Shown: positions 15,591 through 24,768 of the stretch, piece by piece | Numbering within the stretch: the first letter of the stretch is position 1 | Layout: each line of letters starts with the position of its first letter | Assembly (NCBI GenBank): GCA_964386975.1 | Contig: CAYLUS010000007.1 | Span: 1 to 64,000 of the forward strand | Direction: 5' to 3' | DNA from: UBA6136 sp964386975 | Lineage (GTDB): Bacteria; Pseudomonadota; Gammaproteobacteria; Methylococcales; Methylococcaceae | Length of the DNA stretch: 64,000 nt | The notes under the pieces: model-generated | The model's database searches: none | The model's input: only the letters and a program-made list of their open reading frames with translations | What the model was told of the DNA's origin: nothing | Program-made: the position numbers and the translations under genes

Positions 15591-17390
15591 ATGACAACCA
15601 CGCCACTAGATCTTCTCCAGTCCACGTTTGGATTCAGACAGTTCAGGGGCTGTCAGGAGGAGGTCATCGACGAACTTCTTGCCGGTCGGGATGCGATGGT
15701 CCTCATGCCCACCGGCGGTGGAAAATCCCTGTGTTACCAGATACCGGCTCTGATCCGGCCGGGAACCGGTATCGTCATCTCGCCCCTGATCGCCCTGATG
15801 CAGGATCAGGTCGAGGCCTTGCATCAACTCGGCGTCAAGGCCGACTACCTCAACTCGTCACAGTCTCCAGACGACCAATATCGGGTCGAACGCGAACTGG
15901 CCGAGGGTGAACTGGATATCCTTTATGTTGCCCCGGAGCGCCTGACCACCCCGCGATTCCTGAACCTATTAGACCGACTGGCCCTGAGTCTCTTTGCCAT
16001 TGACGAGGCCCACTGCGTGTCCCAATGGGGGCATGACTTCAGAAGCGACTACCTGAACCTGTCGATCCTGCACCAGCGATTCGACCATGTCCCCCGCATC
16101 GCCCTGACCGCAACCGCGGACCTTCGGACGCGGGAGGAAATTGCCTTGCGCCTCGATCTTCACTCAGCGCGCCGTTTCATCACCAGTTTTGATCGCCCCA
16201 ACATCCGCTACACCCTTCTCCCAAAGGAAAGCCCAAAACAACAGTTGCTTCGATTTCTGAGGCAAGGACGAAACGGACAGGCCGGAATCGTCTACTGCCA
16301 ATCCAGACGCAAGACCGAGGAGATCGCTGCATTTCTGAATGCCTCTGGCTTCAAGGCCCTCGCCTACCATGCCGGGCTCGATGCCATGGCGCGGCGGGAA
16401 AACCAACGCCGGTTTCAGCTGGAGGAGGGCCTCATCATGGTGGCAACCATTGCCTTCGGCATGGGCATCGACAAACCCAATGTCCGTTTCGTGGCTCACC
16501 TTGATTTGCCGCGCAACCCCGAAGCCTTTTACCAGGAGTCGGGTCGCTGCGGCCGCGATGGACAGCCGGCGGAGGCCTGGATGGTCTATGGGGTTCAGGA
16601 TGTGGTGCTGCACCGCCAACGCATCGAGGAATCCGAGGCCAATGAGACGTTCAAGCGCATCGAACGCGAGCGACTGGATGCCTTGCTCGGCATTTGCGAA
16701 ACCACGACCTGCCGACGCGCCCCTTTGTTGCGCTATTTCGGGGAGAGCCTTCAGGGGCCCTGCGGCAATTGCGACAACTGCCTAAACCCGCCGCCGACCT
16801 TTGATGCCACCGAGGCCGCACAAATGGCCCTGTCCTGCGCTTATCGGACGGGCCAAAGCTTTGGTGCCCAGTACCTCATCGATGTGCTCGGCGGCATCGC
16901 CAATGAACGAATCACTCGACAAGGGCATCAGCGAATGAGCACCTTTGGTATCGGCAAGGCCCATTCGAGCCGGGTCTGGCGATCGATTTTTCGCCAACTG
17001 ATCCTGCGCGGGCACCTGGCGGTCGATCAGGATCAACACGGGGCGCTCAAACTTACCGAATCCTGCCGCGCCCTCCTGAGGGGGGAAGTCACCCTCACCC
17101 TTCGGGCAGACACACCCAAGACGCGGGACCCTCGGAATGGGAAGTCGATGGGAGACTCACCGCTGGATCAGGAGGGATTGTTCGAGGCGCTCCGCCAACT
17201 GCGTCGGGACCTTGCCGAGGCACAGGGTGTGCCGCCCTACCTGATCTTTCAGGATGTGACGCTGCGGGAGATTACCGTCCATCGGCCCCGGACCCTGGAG
17301 GCGCTTGGCCGGATTTCCGGGATCGGTCAGAAAAAACTCGAACGCTATGGCGAATCGGTACTGGAACTGGTCATGACCGAGGGCGCTTGA
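15591..17390 (+). CDS. recQ: ATP-dependent DNA helicase RecQ
   Basis: A 599-residue 3'-5' DNA helicase of the RecF recombination pathway. Walker A TGGGKS is at residues 41-46, the DEAH box is at 138-141 within the aromatic-rich loop CVSQWGHDF, and motif VI reads QESGRCGRDG. A zinc-binding region (CRRAPLLRYFGESLQGPCGNCDNC), a winged-helix RQC domain and a C-terminal HRDC domain (LFEALRQLRRDLAEAQGVPPY) complete the standard architecture. The ATG at 15591 has no strong ribosome-binding site. It is divergent from the porin gene, and its end overlaps the convergent DUF1249 gene by 46 bases. Confidence 0.97.
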   Translation: MTTTPLDLLQSTFGFRQFRGCQEEVIDELLAGRDAMVLMPTGGGKSLCYQIPALIRPGTGIVISPLIALMQDQVEALHQLGVKADYLNSSQSPDDQYRVERELAEGELDILYVAPERLTTPRFLNLLDRLALSLFAIDEAHCVSQWGHDFRSDYLNLSILHQRFDHVPRIALTATADLRTREEIALRLDLHSARRFITSFDRPNIRYTLLPKESPKQQLLRFLRQGRNGQAGIVYCQSRRKTEEIAAFLNASGFKALAYHAGLDAMARRENQRRFQLEEGLIMVATIAFGMGIDKPNVRFVAHLDLPRNPEAFYQESGRCGRDGQPAEAWMVYGVQDVVLHRQRIEESEANETFKRIERERLDALLGICETTTCRRAPLLRYFGESLQGPCGNCDNCLNPPPTFDATEAAQMALSCAYRTGQSFGAQYLIDVLGGIANERITRQGHQRMSTFGIGKAHSSRVWRSIFRQLILRGHLAVDQDQHGALKLTESCRALLRGEVTLTLRADTPKTRDPRNGKSMGDSPLDQEGLFEALRQLRRDLAEAQGVPPYLIFQDVTLREITVHRPRTLEALGRISGIGQKKLERYGESVLELVMTEGA

Positions 17391-17833
17391 GCCGCGCCTT
17401 TCGTCTCACTGCTCTGGTAATTCAAGGTCAGGCAGTGATCCAGCCAGCGCGAGAGGAAATAGTTCATGGTCCACTTGTAATCGAGCACCGCCAAGGGGTG
17501 CCCCACCCCCTCAAGTGCCTGATTCACGTCGGGCCGCTGATGATCGGACAACATTTCAACGGTCCTGGCATCCAGCGAGACACGCAAGAGTACCTGAGGC
17601 TCCAAAATCGCTGAGACACCCTGGGAAAAATGATGCGTCAATTCGAGCAGCAGGGTGAACGGGGCGCGCTCGACCAGCCGCAGGTGTAGGGGCGGGTTTC
17701 CCGGTGATTCCGCCCGAATGAGGGTGTCGACAGCGTGAAAATCAGGAACCAATCGGGACAGACGGGCAAAATTCGCCTCACAGAGGCGATGCAGCCAGTA
17801 GGACTTCTCCCGCGGATGAAACGGCGCCGTCAC
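17345..17833 (-). CDS. DUF1249 family protein (YqiB-like)
   Basis: A 162-residue cytosolic protein resembling the DUF1249 family represented by E. coli YqiB. It shows the family pattern of an N-terminal NFARLSRLVPDF stretch, a beta-rich middle (LHLRLVERAPFTLLLELTH) and the conserved acidic/aromatic C-terminal MNYFLSRWLDHCL. Its function is unknown. It starts 6 bases after the QueD-like gene, so the two are likely cotranscribed. Confidence 0.8.
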   Translation of the reverse strand: MTAPFHPREKSYWLHRLCEANFARLSRLVPDFHAVDTLIRAESPGNPPLHLRLVERAPFTLLLELTHHFSQGVSAILEPQVLLRVSLDARTVEMLSDHQRPDVNQALEGVGHPLAVLDYKWTMNYFLSRWLDHCLTLNYQSSETKGAAQAPSVMTSSSTDSP

Positions 17834-17839
17834 GCCGTC

Positions 17840-18244
17840 CTAATCCCGGCTGTAACTGGCTGACGCGCTGGCCGTTTCCCAAAGCGTCACCCGCCTGACA
17901 TCAAAACCAGCGGCCTTGACCTGATCAAAGATCAGCTTGGCCAGATATTCCGCTGTCGGATGCTCATCAAGGGCAAGAAAGCGCTCTCCGTTTGCAATCA
18001 GACTCGCGATGATCGGGTCGTCCCGATGCAGCAGCAGGTTGTGGTCCAGCTGCTCATCAACATAGCGATGGGCGATGCGACTGACCTCGGCAAAATCACA
18101 GACCATGCCGCCCTCATTCAGCGCTTCGGCCGCAACGGTAATGGCCGCCTTGACGCTATGGCCATGAAGGTGGCGACACTTGCCGGCATGCTTCATCAAG
18201 CGGTGGCCGTAGCAAAAATAGACATCTTTGGTGATCGTAAACAT
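17840..18244 (-). CDS. 6-carboxytetrahydropterin / 6-pyruvoyltetrahydropterin synthase family
   Basis: A 134-residue member of the PTPS/QueD family. It has zinc ligands His14 (CYGHRL), His27 and His29 (HLHGHS) and the catalytic Cys23 (KCRHLHGHS), plus the conserved VCDFAEV and LDHNLLL segments and a C-terminal Glu in WETASASASY. QueD makes 6-carboxytetrahydropterin in queuosine synthesis; in this family PTPS and folate-shunt enzymes differ by a few active-site residues, so the exact product is uncertain. The presence of tgt in the window is consistent with a queuosine role. It lies between a PilZ-like gene and DUF1249. Confidence 0.88.
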   Translation of the reverse strand: MFTITKDVYFCYGHRLMKHAGKCRHLHGHSVKAAITVAAEALNEGGMVCDFAEVSRIAHRYVDEQLDHNLLLHRDDPIIASLIANGERFLALDEHPTAEYLAKLIFDQVKAAGFDVRRVTLWETASASASYSRD

Positions 18245-18271
18245 GAATCCTTTGAACGAAAAACCGACGCA

Positions 18272-18571
18272 TCAGGCGCGACTAACGATACCCTTGATCG
18301 CGCCAGAGAAAAGAAACCCGCCGAGCGCCTCTGGGTCACAGGCCTGAATCTCCAGGTAAACCACCAGCGGCGGCACCACCCCGGTGACGCCCTCGATGTG
18401 TAACTCGACGGCTGTTCCCGGCGGCACCTCAGCCTCGCCCCTGAAGCGGATGCTTCGCTCGCCCCAGCTGATCCCTTCCCCCCGACTCAAGGCTGCCTCG
18501 GCCACCCGGCGGTAGCCAACGGCGCTATTGAGAGGGGTCAGATATTCATCTTTTTCAAGCGTGTGCTTCAC
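18272..18571 (-). CDS. Small PilZ-like protein, hypothetical
   Basis: A 99-residue soluble protein. The layout of short strands, a PPGTAVELHI segment and a C-terminal GGFLFSGAIKGI resembles degenerate PilZ domains, but the c-di-GMP motif RxxxR-DxSxxG is not intact; only RSIRFRGEAE is suggestive. The family call is therefore tentative. It is first in a three-gene minus-strand unit with the QueD-like and DUF1249 genes and is divergent from trpS. Confidence 0.5.
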   Translation of the reverse strand: MKHTLEKDEYLTPLNSAVGYRRVAEAALSRGEGISWGERSIRFRGEAEVPPGTAVELHIEGVTGVVPPLVVYLEIQACDPEALGGFLFSGAIKGIVSRA

Positions 18572-18711
18572 GGCGCGTGCATCTCTTCTTCTGCATCATT
18601 TTAAATCAGTCACGGTGGTCCACAGCGACCCAACCATGGGATACTAAGCGCCAGAGTGAAAACCGGCCAGCAGCCAGCCTTTGGAACCGCCGGCATCCTA
18701 ATTTGCCCTAG

Positions 18712-19758
18712 ATGGGCCCATTCACCGAGCGCATGACCACCAAACTTCATGTTTTGACCGGCATCACCACGACCGGTACCCCCCACCTCGGCAATTACGT
18801 TGGCGCTATCCGCCCAGCTATCGCGGCAAGTCGCCAACACGATGTCCTGCCGTTTTACTTTCTTGCCGACTACCACGCCCTCATCAAGTGCCAGGAGCCC
18901 GAACGGGTCCAGCAGTCTACCCTTGAAATCGCGGCAACCTGGCTGGCGCTCGGTCTCGATACCGGCAATGCCGTGTTCTACCGACAGTCCGACGTTCCCG
19001 AAATCGCAGAGCTCGCCTGGATGTTGAACTGTGTAACCGCCAAGGGCCTCATGAACCGGGCCCATGCCTACAAGGCTTCGGTGCAGGCCAACCAGGACAT
19101 GGGCGAACCCGACCCCGACAAGGGGGTCACCATGGGGCTGTTCAACTACCCCATCCTCATGGCCGCTGATATCCTGATGTTCAAGGCAAACAAGGTGCCC
19201 GTCGGGCGCGACCAGATCCAGCATATCGAGATGGCGCGCGACATTGCAGGTCGCTTCAATCACATCTATGGTGAACATTTCCCGATTCCAGAAGCGGTGG
19301 TCAGCGAGGAAACCGCCACCCTGCTGGGACTCGATGGGCGCAAGATGAGCAAGAGCTATGACAACACGATCCCGTTGTTCATGGAAGAGAAGCCGTTCCG
19401 CAAACTGATCAATAAGATCAAGACCAACTCCCAGGAACCGGGCGAACCCAAAGACCCTGAAACGTGCACCCTGTTCAGCATCTATAAAGCCTTTGCGACC
19501 CCTGAAGAGACTCAGGCGATTCGCCAGCGCTATGCCGAGGGGATCGGCTGGGGTGAAATGAAGGGCGTCCTGTTCGAGTATCTCAACGCACACCTGAAAG
19601 AGCCCAGAGCGCGCTACCAGGCACTGCTGGAATCACCGGAAATGATCGAGAAAATCCTCCTTGAAGGCGCCGAAAAGGCCAGAAGCTACAGTGCACCTCT
19701 GATGCAGGAGATCCGCAACAGCGTCGGGATCCGCGCCCTCAGCCAGCACCGGTCATGA
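18712..19758 (+). CDS. trpS: Tryptophanyl-tRNA synthetase
   Basis: A class I aminoacyl-tRNA synthetase that charges tRNA-Trp in the cytosol. The HIGH-type motif appears as PHLGN (residues 24-28) and the KMSKS motif is exact at residues 211-215, followed by YDNTIPLF. The bacterial segments MLNCVTAKGLMNRAHAYKA and MAADILMFKANKVPVGRDQIQH are present. Length is 348 residues; a start at the ATG at 18733 (MTTKLHVLTG) would fit the family better, and neither start has a clear ribosome-binding site. Its stop overlaps the next start (ATGA). Confidence 0.96.
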   Translation: MGPFTERMTTKLHVLTGITTTGTPHLGNYVGAIRPAIAASRQHDVLPFYFLADYHALIKCQEPERVQQSTLEIAATWLALGLDTGNAVFYRQSDVPEIAELAWMLNCVTAKGLMNRAHAYKASVQANQDMGEPDPDKGVTMGLFNYPILMAADILMFKANKVPVGRDQIQHIEMARDIAGRFNHIYGEHFPIPEAVVSEETATLLGLDGRKMSKSYDNTIPLFMEEKPFRKLINKIKTNSQEPGEPKDPETCTLFSIYKAFATPEETQAIRQRYAEGIGWGEMKGVLFEYLNAHLKEPRARYQALLESPEMIEKILLEGAEKARSYSAPLMQEIRNSVGIRALSQHRS

Positions 19759-20777
19759 GAACCATCATCGTCGGGTCAGGGCTCGCTGGCGTGACTCTGG
19801 CCGAGGAGCTCAGGAAAAAAAAACCGCAAGATCCGGTTACGCTGATTACCCGCGAAGTCAGGGGCTACTACTCGCGGCCCATGCTCTCCCATGGCTTTGC
19901 CCGCGACGATATCGAGCAGAAGATCATCCTGAAAACGTTTGATGCACTCAGCGCCCTCGGCATTGAGGTTCTGGCCGGTGCCGATGTCGCGACCATCGAC
20001 CGACGTCAACAGGAACTCCACGTCGTGGCCGGCGGGCGCAACGACACCCGCGGCTACGACCGACTGGTGCTGGCTGTTGGTTCCGAGGCGCAGATCCCGC
20101 CACCCCTGAAGACTGCACGAGACCTTTTCCACGTCATTAATGACCTTGATGACCTGATTGAAGTCCGCGCCCTGCGTACTGACTTCCTGTTGCGGCACCA
20201 AAGTCGCCCGCATTGGGCGGTGATCGGCGGGGGCCTGATCGGCTGCGAGGTGGCCTCAGACCTTGCAAAGGCGGGTGACCCCGTCACCCTCTTCCATGCC
20301 ATGGATCGGCTGATGGAGCGGCAACTCCTTGCCTCCGACTCCGACCTGCTTGTGGACGTCCTCAAGCACCAATCGATCACCGTCAACCTCAACACGCAGG
20401 TCCAAGGCCTCAGTCGCGCCGGCGAGGCAATCACCGTGCACCTTTCCGGAGAGGATCGCCCCAATTTCAATGGGGTGCTGGTGGCGACCGGCTTTAAACC
20501 CAGAACCCAACTGGCCCAGGAAGCCGGACTGCCGGTCAATCTCGGCATTTTGGTCGATGAATTTCTAAAGACCGTCGATCCTTCGATCCTTGCCCTGGGC
20601 GATGCGGCCGAATTTCCAGATGGTCGCCTCTATCCCTACGTTATGCCCATTCGTCAGCAGGCGCTCTGGCTGGCCGAGTTTCTGACCGGCGCCACCGAGG
20701 CGGCCTGGATCCCACCGTCCTTCACCCCCAGAGCCAAAGTTCATGGCTTCGTGCCGGTGCACCCGCAAACCCTCTGA
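19755..20777 (+). CDS. FAD-dependent NAD(P)H oxidoreductase, rubredoxin-reductase-like
   Basis: A 340-residue flavoprotein of the pyridine-nucleotide-disulfide oxidoreductase fold. The FAD-binding GSGLAGVTLAEEL is at the N-terminus, the NAD(P)-binding GGGLIGCEVA near residue 158, and the FAD-closing motif ILALGDAAEF near residue 280. RGYYSRPMLSH resembles rubredoxin/NorW-type reductases. It is shorter than typical RubB because the C-terminal domain is reduced. No rubredoxin gene is nearby, so the electron acceptor is unknown. Translation appears coupled to trpS by a 4-base overlap. Confidence 0.82.
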   Translation: MRTIIVGSGLAGVTLAEELRKKKPQDPVTLITREVRGYYSRPMLSHGFARDDIEQKIILKTFDALSALGIEVLAGADVATIDRRQQELHVVAGGRNDTRGYDRLVLAVGSEAQIPPPLKTARDLFHVINDLDDLIEVRALRTDFLLRHQSRPHWAVIGGGLIGCEVASDLAKAGDPVTLFHAMDRLMERQLLASDSDLLVDVLKHQSITVNLNTQVQGLSRAGEAITVHLSGEDRPNFNGVLVATGFKPRTQLAQEAGLPVNLGILVDEFLKTVDPSILALGDAAEFPDGRLYPYVMPIRQQALWLAEFLTGATEAAWIPPSFTPRAKVHGFVPVHPQTL

Positions 20778-20791
20778 ATCCAGGATGTCTG

Positions 20792-21259
20792 ATGAACCCA
20801 TGTCCTCGCGTAAAACCCCTGATGCTGTTCGCCCTCACCCTTCTCAGTGCCTGCAGCCAGATCAAACATGACATGCGGCAATCGGAAACCCGCAGCACCG
20901 AGGAACAACTGCTGCATGCCGGCTTCAAAATCATGATGGCCGATACCCGGGAGCGACAATCCATGCTGAATGGGCTTCCGCCGGAATCCGTCACGCGCAT
21001 TCCACGGCCTGACAACGTTTACTACATCTATGCCGATCCTGATCTTTGCAGTTGCCTGTATGTCGGTCGCCAGCCGGAATACGATCGTCTTCAGCAGCTC
21101 AAAGTGGATCTCAACAAGTCCAATAGGGCCACGATCAATCACGAAATCGCCGAAAATCAGGCTGGAGCCTGGGCACCTTCAGGGCCCTGGGGCAACTGGG
21201 GTTACTGGGGAATTACCAACCCCAACAGCATGGGGCGCCCCGCGTATGATCCTGAGTAG
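20792..21259 (+). CDS. Predicted lipoprotein, function unknown
   Basis: A 155-residue protein with a signal peptide ending in the lipobox LLSAC, so a membrane-anchored lipoprotein. The mature part contains a PDNVYYIYADPDLCSCLYVG segment and ends in an unusual Trp/Gly-rich tail (GPWGNWGYWGI). Two cysteines lie close together (CSC). It starts 14 bases after the flavoprotein gene and may be cotranscribed with it. I do not recognise a family. Confidence 0.65.
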   Translation: MNPCPRVKPLMLFALTLLSACSQIKHDMRQSETRSTEEQLLHAGFKIMMADTRERQSMLNGLPPESVTRIPRPDNVYYIYADPDLCSCLYVGRQPEYDRLQQLKVDLNKSNRATINHEIAENQAGAWAPSGPWGNWGYWGITNPNSMGRPAYDPE

Positions 21260-21370
21260 TTGCCGGTAGCGCCCATCGCCCCAGTGAATCCGGATTCCAT
21301 GGAATGGTTCAAACCGATCGCTTTCTAAGCCTGCTAGTTACCCTAAAGAGATTTCCCGGACAACCCCCTT

Positions 21371-22825
21371 ATGCCGCATCTGATCCCCCGAGTCCTTGCC
21401 ACACTGACCTTTTTACTGACCCCCCTCCTGGCAGCGGCACATGAGGGCAGGGATCCACCCCCGTTGGATCTGACGCAGCACTGGGTTGGTTACGCCGGGA
21501 TTGCGATTTTCTTTCTGGCCTACATCCTTGCCATGTTCGAGGAGTCGACGCTTCTCAGAAAATCAAAGCCAATGGTCTTCGCCGCCAGCATGATCTGGGT
21601 CCTGATCGGCATCGTTTATGCTCAGCGGGGGTTGGGTGAACAATCAGGGCATGCCTTTCGAACCAGCCTTGAGGGCTTTGCCGAGCTGTTCTTGTTCATT
21701 CTGGTTTCCATGACCTACCTGAACGCCATGGAGCAGCGCGGCATCTTCGACAACCTCCGGGTTTGGCTCCTGTCTCGGGAATTTGGCTACCGCGCCCTGT
21801 TCTGGGTCACCGGCATCCTGTCCTTTTTCATGTCCTCGGCCCTCAATAACCTCACCACGGCGCTGCTCATGGGCGCCGTCATCCTGGCTATGGCCAAGGA
21901 CAACCGGCGCTTCATCTCACTGGCATGCATCAATATCGTGGTGGCAACGAATGCCGGGGGTTCCTTCAGCCCCTTTGGCGACATCACCACCCTTTTGGTC
22001 TGGCAAAAAGGACCGGTGCCGTTCGGAGATTTCTTCAGCCTGTTTCTGCCTGCCGTGGTCAACTTCGTGGTCCCCGCCCTGATCATGTCGTTCTGGGTAC
22101 CGAAGGGAAAACCCGGGATGACGCGCAAAGCAATTCCCTTGATGCGGGGCGCTCTTGGGATCATTGCTCTGTTTTTCCTGACCATTACCACTGCAGTCTG
22201 CTTCGAGAACTTTCTCGACCTTCCGCCCGCCGCGGGTATGGTTGCCGGCTTGAGTTACCTCAGTTTCTATTTCTACTACCTGTTCAGCTCGCGTGAAAAA
22301 GACAAGGCGATCGAGGGCATGGACCGCCTTGAACCCGGCCATACGCTGACAGATGCGCATCCTAAAACCACCGTAAACAACCAGATTTTTGACGTGTTTC
22401 ATAACGTCTCGAAACTGGAGTGGGATACCTTGTTGTTCTTCTACGGCGTCATGGTGAGTGTCGGCGGCCTGAGCTTTATGGGCTATCTCGCCATGGCATC
22501 GGATGTTCTTTACACCGGCCTTGACCCGACGATTGCCAATATTCTGGTCGGCGTGGTCTCGGCATTCATCGACAACGGCACGATCATGTATGCCGTTCTG
22601 ACCATGGCACCGAATATTTCCGAGGGGCAATGGTTGCTGGTCACGCTGACGGCCGGTGTCGGCGGAAGCTTGCTGGCAATCGGTTCGGCGGCAGGTGTTG
22701 GGCTTCTGGGGCAAATGGGAGGGGCCTATTCCTTTGTCTCCCACCTCAAGTGGATGCCGGCGATCGCGCTCGGCTATGCAGCCAGCATCGTTACCCATTT
22801 CCTGATCAACGGCCGGTTTTTCTGA
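21371..22825 (+). CDS. nhaD: Na+/H+ antiporter NhaD
   Basis: A 484-residue ion-transporter-superfamily protein that exports Na+ (or Li+) in exchange for protons at the inner membrane. A signal-like N-terminus is followed by about 12 membrane segments. Family features include WVGYAGIAIFFLAYILAMFEE, the conserved ALNNLTTALLMGAVI stretch, VVATNAGGSFSPFGDITTLLVWQ and the near-terminal FIDNGTIMYAVLTM. NhaD is frequent in marine, soda-lake and halotolerant gammaproteobacteria. A 111-base gap precedes it, so it probably has its own promoter. Confidence 0.93.
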   Translation: MPHLIPRVLATLTFLLTPLLAAAHEGRDPPPLDLTQHWVGYAGIAIFFLAYILAMFEESTLLRKSKPMVFAASMIWVLIGIVYAQRGLGEQSGHAFRTSLEGFAELFLFILVSMTYLNAMEQRGIFDNLRVWLLSREFGYRALFWVTGILSFFMSSALNNLTTALLMGAVILAMAKDNRRFISLACINIVVATNAGGSFSPFGDITTLLVWQKGPVPFGDFFSLFLPAVVNFVVPALIMSFWVPKGKPGMTRKAIPLMRGALGIIALFFLTITTAVCFENFLDLPPAAGMVAGLSYLSFYFYYLFSSREKDKAIEGMDRLEPGHTLTDAHPKTTVNNQIFDVFHNVSKLEWDTLLFFYGVMVSVGGLSFMGYLAMASDVLYTGLDPTIANILVGVVSAFIDNGTIMYAVLTMAPNISEGQWLLVTLTAGVGGSLLAIGSAAGVGLLGQMGGAYSFVSHLKWMPAIALGYAASIVTHFLINGRFF

Positions 22826-22854
22826 TCCGCGATTGCTCCACCCGGCCTGAATCC

Positions 22855-24765
22855 ATGCTGCGTCCCCTCGCGTTCCTCGCTCTTCTCCTGTTGCCGGCCA
22901 GCGCGCTCTGGGCCGCCGGCAATCAGTTCATTGCGCTGAACTACCACGACATCATCCCCGAGGAGGAACGCGTCCCTCCATTCGACCGGGTGGCGGTCAG
23001 CCAGGCACACTTTGAAAGCCACTTCGCCTGGCTCAAGCAGTCGGGCTACAAGGTCGTCAGTCTGGAGGAGATCATCACCGCCTCTCAGGGAGGACGGCCA
23101 CTGCCCGAAAAATCGGTGCTGCTCACCTTCGATGATGGCTATGAGAGCTTCTACACCCGCGTCTACCCGCTCCTCAAGAAATACCGCTACCCGGCTGTGG
23201 TGGCCTTGGTCGGGGCCTGGATGCGGGATCCCGAGGCGAAGGAAAGGCCTGCCAATAAGCGCCTTTTAAGTTGGACTCAGGTGCGGGAATTGATTGACTC
23301 GGGCCTGGTAGAGGTCGCCTCGCACAGCTATGACCTGCACCGTGGCATCACCTCCAATCCACAAGGCAATGAGCAGCCCGCCGCGACCTCTCGGGCCTTT
23401 GACACCGATCTTGGCCAATACGAGGACGATGGCGAGTACATGCAGCGGGTGAACACGGCGCTGGCGAAAAGTGCGGATTTCATCTGGCAGCATGCCGGCA
23501 TTCGCCCGCGCGTCATGGTCTGGCCCTTTGGCGAATACAACGAATGGTTGCTGGCAGCAACCCGTAACGTCGGCATGCCCTACAGCATGGCCCTCCGGGA
23601 CCGCATCAACACCCTCGCTGACCTTCGGGCCATGCACCGGTTGCTGATCGCCGATGACCCCAATCAGGCCCAGTTTGCGCGCATCATGGAAGGCTTGCGG
23701 GCGGATCGTCCGGTCCGGGTCATCCACCTCGACATGGACTACATCCACGACCCCGATCCCGAACAAACCGAGCGCAACCTCGGCGCTGTCATTGACCGAG
23801 TGCGAGAGAGTGGCGCCAATACGGTCTACCTCCAGGCCTATTCGGATCCCGATGGCGATGGCAATGCCGATGCCCTGTATTTCCCCAACCGGGCCCTGCC
23901 GGTGGTACAGGACCTTTTCAATCGGGTGGCCTGGCAACTCAAGACCCGTGCTGGCGTCAAGGTCTATGCCTGGATGCCAATGATGGCCTACAAGGCAGAC
24001 GTTCCCGAGAGCTGGCGGGTGCTTGAATGGCGGGATGGCAAAGCCCAGACGCCCGCACACATCTACAGCCGGATCTCGCCTTTCAGCCCCGAGGGACGAC
24101 GCTGGGTCGGTGATCTTTATGAGGATCTGGCCAAGCACTGCGCCTTTGATGGCCTGCTCTTCCATGACGATGGGATCCTCTCGGACTTTGAGGATGTCTC
24201 GCCACAGGCGCTGGCCTATGGCCATGAGGTCTTTGGACTGCCGGATACGTTTGAGGCCCTCCATGGCACCGCCGCCATGCGGCTGAAATGGGCCAAGCGC
24301 AAGACCGAACTCATGACACAGTTCACCGACTATCTGACCGAGCGCGCCAAGCTGTTCCGTCCCTACCTCAAGACCAGTCGCAACCTCTACGCCTTGCCGA
24401 TCCTGAACCCAGAAAGTGAGGAGTGGTACGGTCAGTCGCTCGAAGCCTTTCTCGCACACTATGATTTTGTGGCAGTCGAGGCGATGCCCTTCATGGAGAA
24501 GGCCAAACAGCCCGAGGCCTGGCTCAGGCAACTCATCGCCAAAGTCGCCGCGCACCCCGAGGGCCTTCGAAAAACGGTATTCGAACTGCAGCCCGTGGAC
24601 TGGAATACCCAAAAGCCCATCCCCATGGAGGTGTTCACCCGACAGATCGCCCTTCTCAAGCAGGCGGGCGTCAACCATTTTGGCTATTACCCGGACAACG
24701 TGTACGCTGACCAGCCCTCCCTTGAGGTCCTCAAGAAACACTTTGCGGTCAAGGCAACTCACTGA
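22855..24765 (+). CDS. pgaB: Poly-beta-1,6-N-acetylglucosamine N-deacetylase PgaB
   Basis: The periplasmic enzyme that partly deacetylates the biofilm polysaccharide PNAG before export. The 636-residue product starts at the ATG at 22855 with a signal peptide (cleavage near LWA-AG); unlike E. coli PgaB, no lipobox Cys is present. The deacetylase domain has His31 (LNYHD), the metal/catalytic pair Asp93-Asp94 (TFDDGY) and the histidines of VASHSYDLH. The C-terminal half is the glycoside-hydrolase-like domain (HLDMDYIHDPDPEQTERN). The open frame extends upstream into nhaD, but only this start gives a signal peptide. It begins 29 bases after nhaD. Confidence 0.94.
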   Translation: MLRPLAFLALLLLPASALWAAGNQFIALNYHDIIPEEERVPPFDRVAVSQAHFESHFAWLKQSGYKVVSLEEIITASQGGRPLPEKSVLLTFDDGYESFYTRVYPLLKKYRYPAVVALVGAWMRDPEAKERPANKRLLSWTQVRELIDSGLVEVASHSYDLHRGITSNPQGNEQPAATSRAFDTDLGQYEDDGEYMQRVNTALAKSADFIWQHAGIRPRVMVWPFGEYNEWLLAATRNVGMPYSMALRDRINTLADLRAMHRLLIADDPNQAQFARIMEGLRADRPVRVIHLDMDYIHDPDPEQTERNLGAVIDRVRESGANTVYLQAYSDPDGDGNADALYFPNRALPVVQDLFNRVAWQLKTRAGVKVYAWMPMMAYKADVPESWRVLEWRDGKAQTPAHIYSRISPFSPEGRRWVGDLYEDLAKHCAFDGLLFHDDGILSDFEDVSPQALAYGHEVFGLPDTFEALHGTAAMRLKWAKRKTELMTQFTDYLTERAKLFRPYLKTSRNLYALPILNPESEEWYGQSLEAFLAHYDFVAVEAMPFMEKAKQPEAWLRQLIAKVAAHPEGLRKTVFELQPVDWNTQKPIPMEVFTRQIALLKQAGVNHFGYYPDNVYADQPSLEVLKKHFAVKATH

Positions 24766-24768
24766 CGC

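Noticed and set aside
22630..22854. 75-codon upstream extension of PgaB
   Set aside because: It lies within nhaD in another frame and would hide the signal peptide that starts at 22855.
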